Assembly: GCA_013817065.1 (NCBI GenBank)
Contig: JACDDJ010000185.1
Coordinates: 1 to 7,932, forward strand
From: Acidobacteriota bacterium
GTDB lineage: Bacteria; Acidobacteriota; Vicinamibacteria; Vicinamibacterales; 2-12-FULL-66-21
Length of the DNA: 7,932 nt
Reading direction: 5' to 3'
The notes below the pieces were generated by a model, which had not been told where the DNA came from, made no database searches, and saw nothing but the letters and a program-made list of their open reading frames with translations. The translations under genes were made by a program, and so were the position numbers. The first letter of the stretch is position 1; each line of letters starts with the position of its first letter. This document shows positions 5,748-7,932 of this stretch, piece by piece.

Positions 5748-7789
5748 CACATTTTCGCCGGCACCGAGCATCCCATCAGCTCCAGTGCCCTGGTGAGCTG
5801 GCGGCGGTAATACGCCACCGCGGCGGCGCGCCAGAGGCGTGCGTCCTCTCGCTCTTCGTTGAGAATCGAATACTTGTGGTAGAAGCCGTTGAAGGTCTGC
5901 GCCAGGGAAAACGCATACTTGGCGAGCACCGAGAGCTCGAGCGTCCGCACCGACTGATCCACCACGTCATCCAGCCGCGCCGATTCGAGCATCAGGTTCC
6001 AGAGATCGTTCGCCTCTTCGTCCGAGGCGTCGAGCACTGTGCTCGGGGCGCCTCCGACGGCGGCGATCACGCCAGCTTCGTCGATGCCGTGACGGTCCTT
6101 GAGCTTGTGGAAGATGTTGTTTGCCCGGACGGCGGCGTATTGCAGGTAGGGACCGCTCTCACCCTCGAAACTCAGGGCCTCGTCGATGTCAAAAATGATG
6201 ATCTTGCCGCGTGAGAACTTCACCATGAAGTAGCGGACGGCGGCCGTGGCGATCGCTTCGGCGATCTGCCGCGCGTCGGCCTCGGGCAGCTCCGCGTTGC
6301 GTTTCGCGACTTCGACCGCCGCCTTATCGCGCAGCCGATCGAGCAGGTCGTCCGCCTTGACCCCGAGACCCTTCCGTCCTGACACCTCGACGAATGGACG
6401 GTCCGACACTTCGGAGGTGTCGTAACCAAGCTCGCGCGCGGTCTGGTGCGAGAGCGCGACCATCTCGTAGGAATAGTGGATCGAGCTAGCCGCCTGTTCG
6501 TGATACCCCAGTGCCGCCAGGGCCTGCTTGAGCAGCTTCTGGAGGTAGGACTGGCGGGTGTCGATGACATTACAGACCCACGACGCGCGTCCGAAGAATG
6601 GCGGATTCGGCGAGGCGGCGTCTACCAGCGAGGTCGTGGACCACAGCGGCGGATGGCCATCCTCGAAGAGCCGGTAGTGGAAGTCCTTCCCGAGCAGCCC
6701 GAACTTCCAGAGCTGGTACGCCATGTCCTTGCCGACATACGTGACCGTGCCATCGGAACGGACGATGACCTTCTCTTTCTGCTCGTCTTCCTTCTTGTCA
6801 TCGGTGTTGGCGTCCGCCTTGTCGGCGTCCGCTGCCGCCGCATCGGGGGAGGCCTCGCCGGTGGGGTCGTCCTCGATCTTCATGACCCAGCAGCCTTTCA
6901 GCTTGCCTTCGGGCTGGAGGTAGACCGATCCCGTCTTCTTCAGATACTCGAAGGCGTGCGCCCAGAACTGGAGCCGCAGGATGTCGCCTTCCCACGTCAG
7001 CAGGTCATAGCCGATATTCATGCGCGCCATCGTTTGCACGTGGCAGCGCACGATGTGGTCGGCAATGAAGTGAGCGAGTTCCGCGGTGTCGTTGCCGCCA
7101 TGCTCGATGTCGTGGAGCGCTGTCGATCGGATCTTCAACCGATCCTTGTCACCGGCATACCACTCGGTGACCTGCGCATACAGGTCCCAGCAGTAGTAGT
7201 CGAACCGGGCGGTCGCGGCGATCTCGCGGACCTCCGCGAGTGTCTTGCGTTCGATCTCGCGGAACCCGACCGCAACGTCCGCGACCTGTACGCCGGTGTC
7301 ATCGATGTAGTTCTGGATCTCGACGTCGCGGCCCAGGAAGCGGAGCAGGCGGCCGAGCGCGTCGCCGAGGGCGGCGTTGCGGAGGTGGCCGATATGCGCC
7401 GCCTTGTTCGGATTGATCGCGGTGTGTTCGACGATCGCCTTGCCGGAGCCCGCGGCGGCGATGTCGCGCTCGTCGCGCAGCCAGCGGGTGGCGAGGGTGG
7501 CGCGGTCGACGAAGAAATTCACATAGCCATTCGGCGTCGCTTCGATGCGCGAGAAGCCCTCGACGCTGCCGAGCGCAGCGACGATCTCCTGGGCAATGGC
7601 GCGCGGCGCCTTGCGCAGCCGGCGCGCCAGGGTGAAGGCCAGCGGCACCGCGAAGTCGCCCATCGTGCGATTCGGCGCGAGCTCGACGGGGATGTCGGCA
7701 AGGGCCGGATCTGCCGCCGGGATGTCGTACAGACGCGCTACCGTTTCAGTCATGCGAGCGCGTACCAATCGATGGATCGGGAGGATCAT
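5747..7789 (-). CDS. argS: Arginyl-tRNA synthetase with a charged low-complexity insertion
   Basis: It charges tRNA-Arg with arginine; this class Ia enzyme needs bound tRNA for amino acid activation. The 680 aa exceed the usual 550-600. Order: N-terminal tRNA D-loop-recognition domain (about 1-105, with GDFAVPLAF at 44-52 and GYVNFFVD at 88-95); catalytic Rossmann domain with NPNKAAHIGHLRNAALGD (126-143) containing HIGH (132-135); QNYIDDTGVQVADV (159-172); RSDGTVTYVGKDMAYQLWKF (344-363); SGRKGLGVKADDLLD (470-484) at the degenerate KMSKS position; and the DALR anticodon-binding domain from about 540, with GPYLQYAAVRANNIF (546-560). An insertion rich in Asp, Ala, Lys and Glu lies at about 309-340, directly before the RSDGT segment. 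The ATG at 7789 overlaps the MobA-like stop (ATGA). Met13 is an alternative start, but the first 12 residues look like the usual N-terminal helix. The stop shares a base with the peptidase start. Confidence 0.96.
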   Translation of the reverse strand: MILPIHRLVRARMTETVARLYDIPAADPALADIPVELAPNRTMGDFAVPLAFTLARRLRKAPRAIAQEIVAALGSVEGFSRIEATPNGYVNFFVDRATLATRWLRDERDIAAAGSGKAIVEHTAINPNKAAHIGHLRNAALGDALGRLLRFLGRDVEIQNYIDDTGVQVADVAVGFREIERKTLAEVREIAATARFDYYCWDLYAQVTEWYAGDKDRLKIRSTALHDIEHGGNDTAELAHFIADHIVRCHVQTMARMNIGYDLLTWEGDILRLQFWAHAFEYLKKTGSVYLQPEGKLKGCWVMKIEDDPTGEASPDAAAADADKADANTDDKKEDEQKEKVIVRSDGTVTYVGKDMAYQLWKFGLLGKDFHYRLFEDGHPPLWSTTSLVDAASPNPPFFGRASWVCNVIDTRQSYLQKLLKQALAALGYHEQAASSIHYSYEMVALSHQTARELGYDTSEVSDRPFVEVSGRKGLGVKADDLLDRLRDKAAVEVAKRNAELPEADARQIAEAIATAAVRYFMVKFSRGKIIIFDIDEALSFEGESGPYLQYAAVRANNIFHKLKDRHGIDEAGVIAAVGGAPSTVLDASDEEANDLWNLMLESARLDDVVDQSVRTLELSVLAKYAFSLAQTFNGFYHKYSILNEEREDARLWRAAAVAYYRRQLTRALELMGCSVPAKM

Positions 7790-7932
7790 GTGTGCTCAGT
7801 TATCCGTGATAGCATCGGGCATCCCAGCCCATCGAGTACCTGTCGGGCCTGCGCGTAACCATGCGGCGTGTTGACGTTCACGAACAGCAGATCATCCGGG
7901 TCGTACGCCGCCAATTTTCCGGGGCCGATTTG
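7786..7932 (-). CDS. mobA: MobA-like molybdenum cofactor guanylyltransferase, C-terminal end (truncated by window edge)
   Basis: An open frame enters from the right edge and gives 48 residues before TGA. It reads KLAAYDPDDLLFVNVNTPHG followed by YAQARQVLDGLG. The DPDDLLFVNVNTPHGYAQA pattern is the characteristic C-terminus of MobA-type nucleotidyltransferases, where the Asn-Val-Asn-Thr-Pro segment lies near the molybdopterin site. MobA attaches GMP to molybdopterin to form the guanine dinucleotide cofactor. The catalytic N-terminal GTP-binding region lies outside the window, so a MobA-domain fusion or MocA relative remains possible. The TGA overlaps the argS ATG by 4 bases (ATGA), so the two genes are probably co-transcribed, although their functions are unrelated. 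The residues after VLDGLG (CPMLSRITEHT) are a short nonconserved tail. Confidence 0.8.
   Translation of the reverse strand, partial: QIGPGKLAAYDPDDLLFVNVNTPHGYAQARQVLDGLGCPMLSRITEHT

Noticed and set aside
5745..5771. Upstream ATG at 5771 as the peptidase start (253 aa)
   Set aside because: The extra eight residues (MLGAGENV) lie within argS and do not look like the family. The ATG at 5747 gives the standard RPIIGIS beginning and overlaps the argS stop as TGATG.
6446..7858. Plus-strand open frame of 470 codons opposite argS
   Set aside because: It is a mirror frame of argS with Val/Asp/Arg-rich low-complexity translation and no family motif. The minus-strand argS frame has all the ArgRS motifs.

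Overview
The window is gene-dense, GC-rich bacterial chromosome (G/C-biased third codon positions throughout) holding only housekeeping and cofactor genes. I see no mobile element, CRISPR array, rRNA, tRNA or phage gene. Protein sequence style and gene order (valS-nadC-birA-coaX, then a 23S-type RNA methyltransferase) suggest Acidobacteriota, perhaps the Vicinamibacteria. That placement is an inference from remembered protein style, not a search result.

The plus strand (1-5080) carries one tightly packed series: the 3' end of valyl-tRNA synthetase, nadC (NAD biosynthesis), birA (biotin ligase without a DNA-binding domain), an 84-base gap with a possible leaderless promoter, coaX (type III pantothenate kinase, first step of CoA synthesis), an unrecognised 242-aa protein, and a TRAM-domain RNA uridine-C5 methyltransferase of the TrmA/RlmD group. 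Junctions overlap by 4 (valS/nadC), 8 (nadC/birA) and 4 (coaX/hypothetical) bases, or are separated by 3 bases (hypothetical/methyltransferase). This points to co-transcription and translational coupling.

The minus strand (7932-5010) carries a second compact unit, read right to left: the C-terminal end of a MobA-like molybdenum cofactor guanylyltransferase, argS, and a class I glutamine amidotransferase-like peptidase of the PuuD/C26 family. The junctions are a 4-base ATGA overlap and a 1-base TGATG overlap. The two units converge and their last genes overlap tail to tail by 71 bases, so no intergenic terminator fits between them.

The genes link translation (ValRS, ArgRS, RNA methylation) with cofactor supply (NAD, biotinylated carboxylases, CoA, molybdenum cofactor). 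No new system is evident. The points most worth a second look are the unrecognised protein between coaX and the methyltransferase, the low-complexity charged insertion in ArgRS, the apparent loss of the iron-sulfur ligands in the methyltransferase, the leaderless-type promoter at coaX, and the overlap of the two convergent units.
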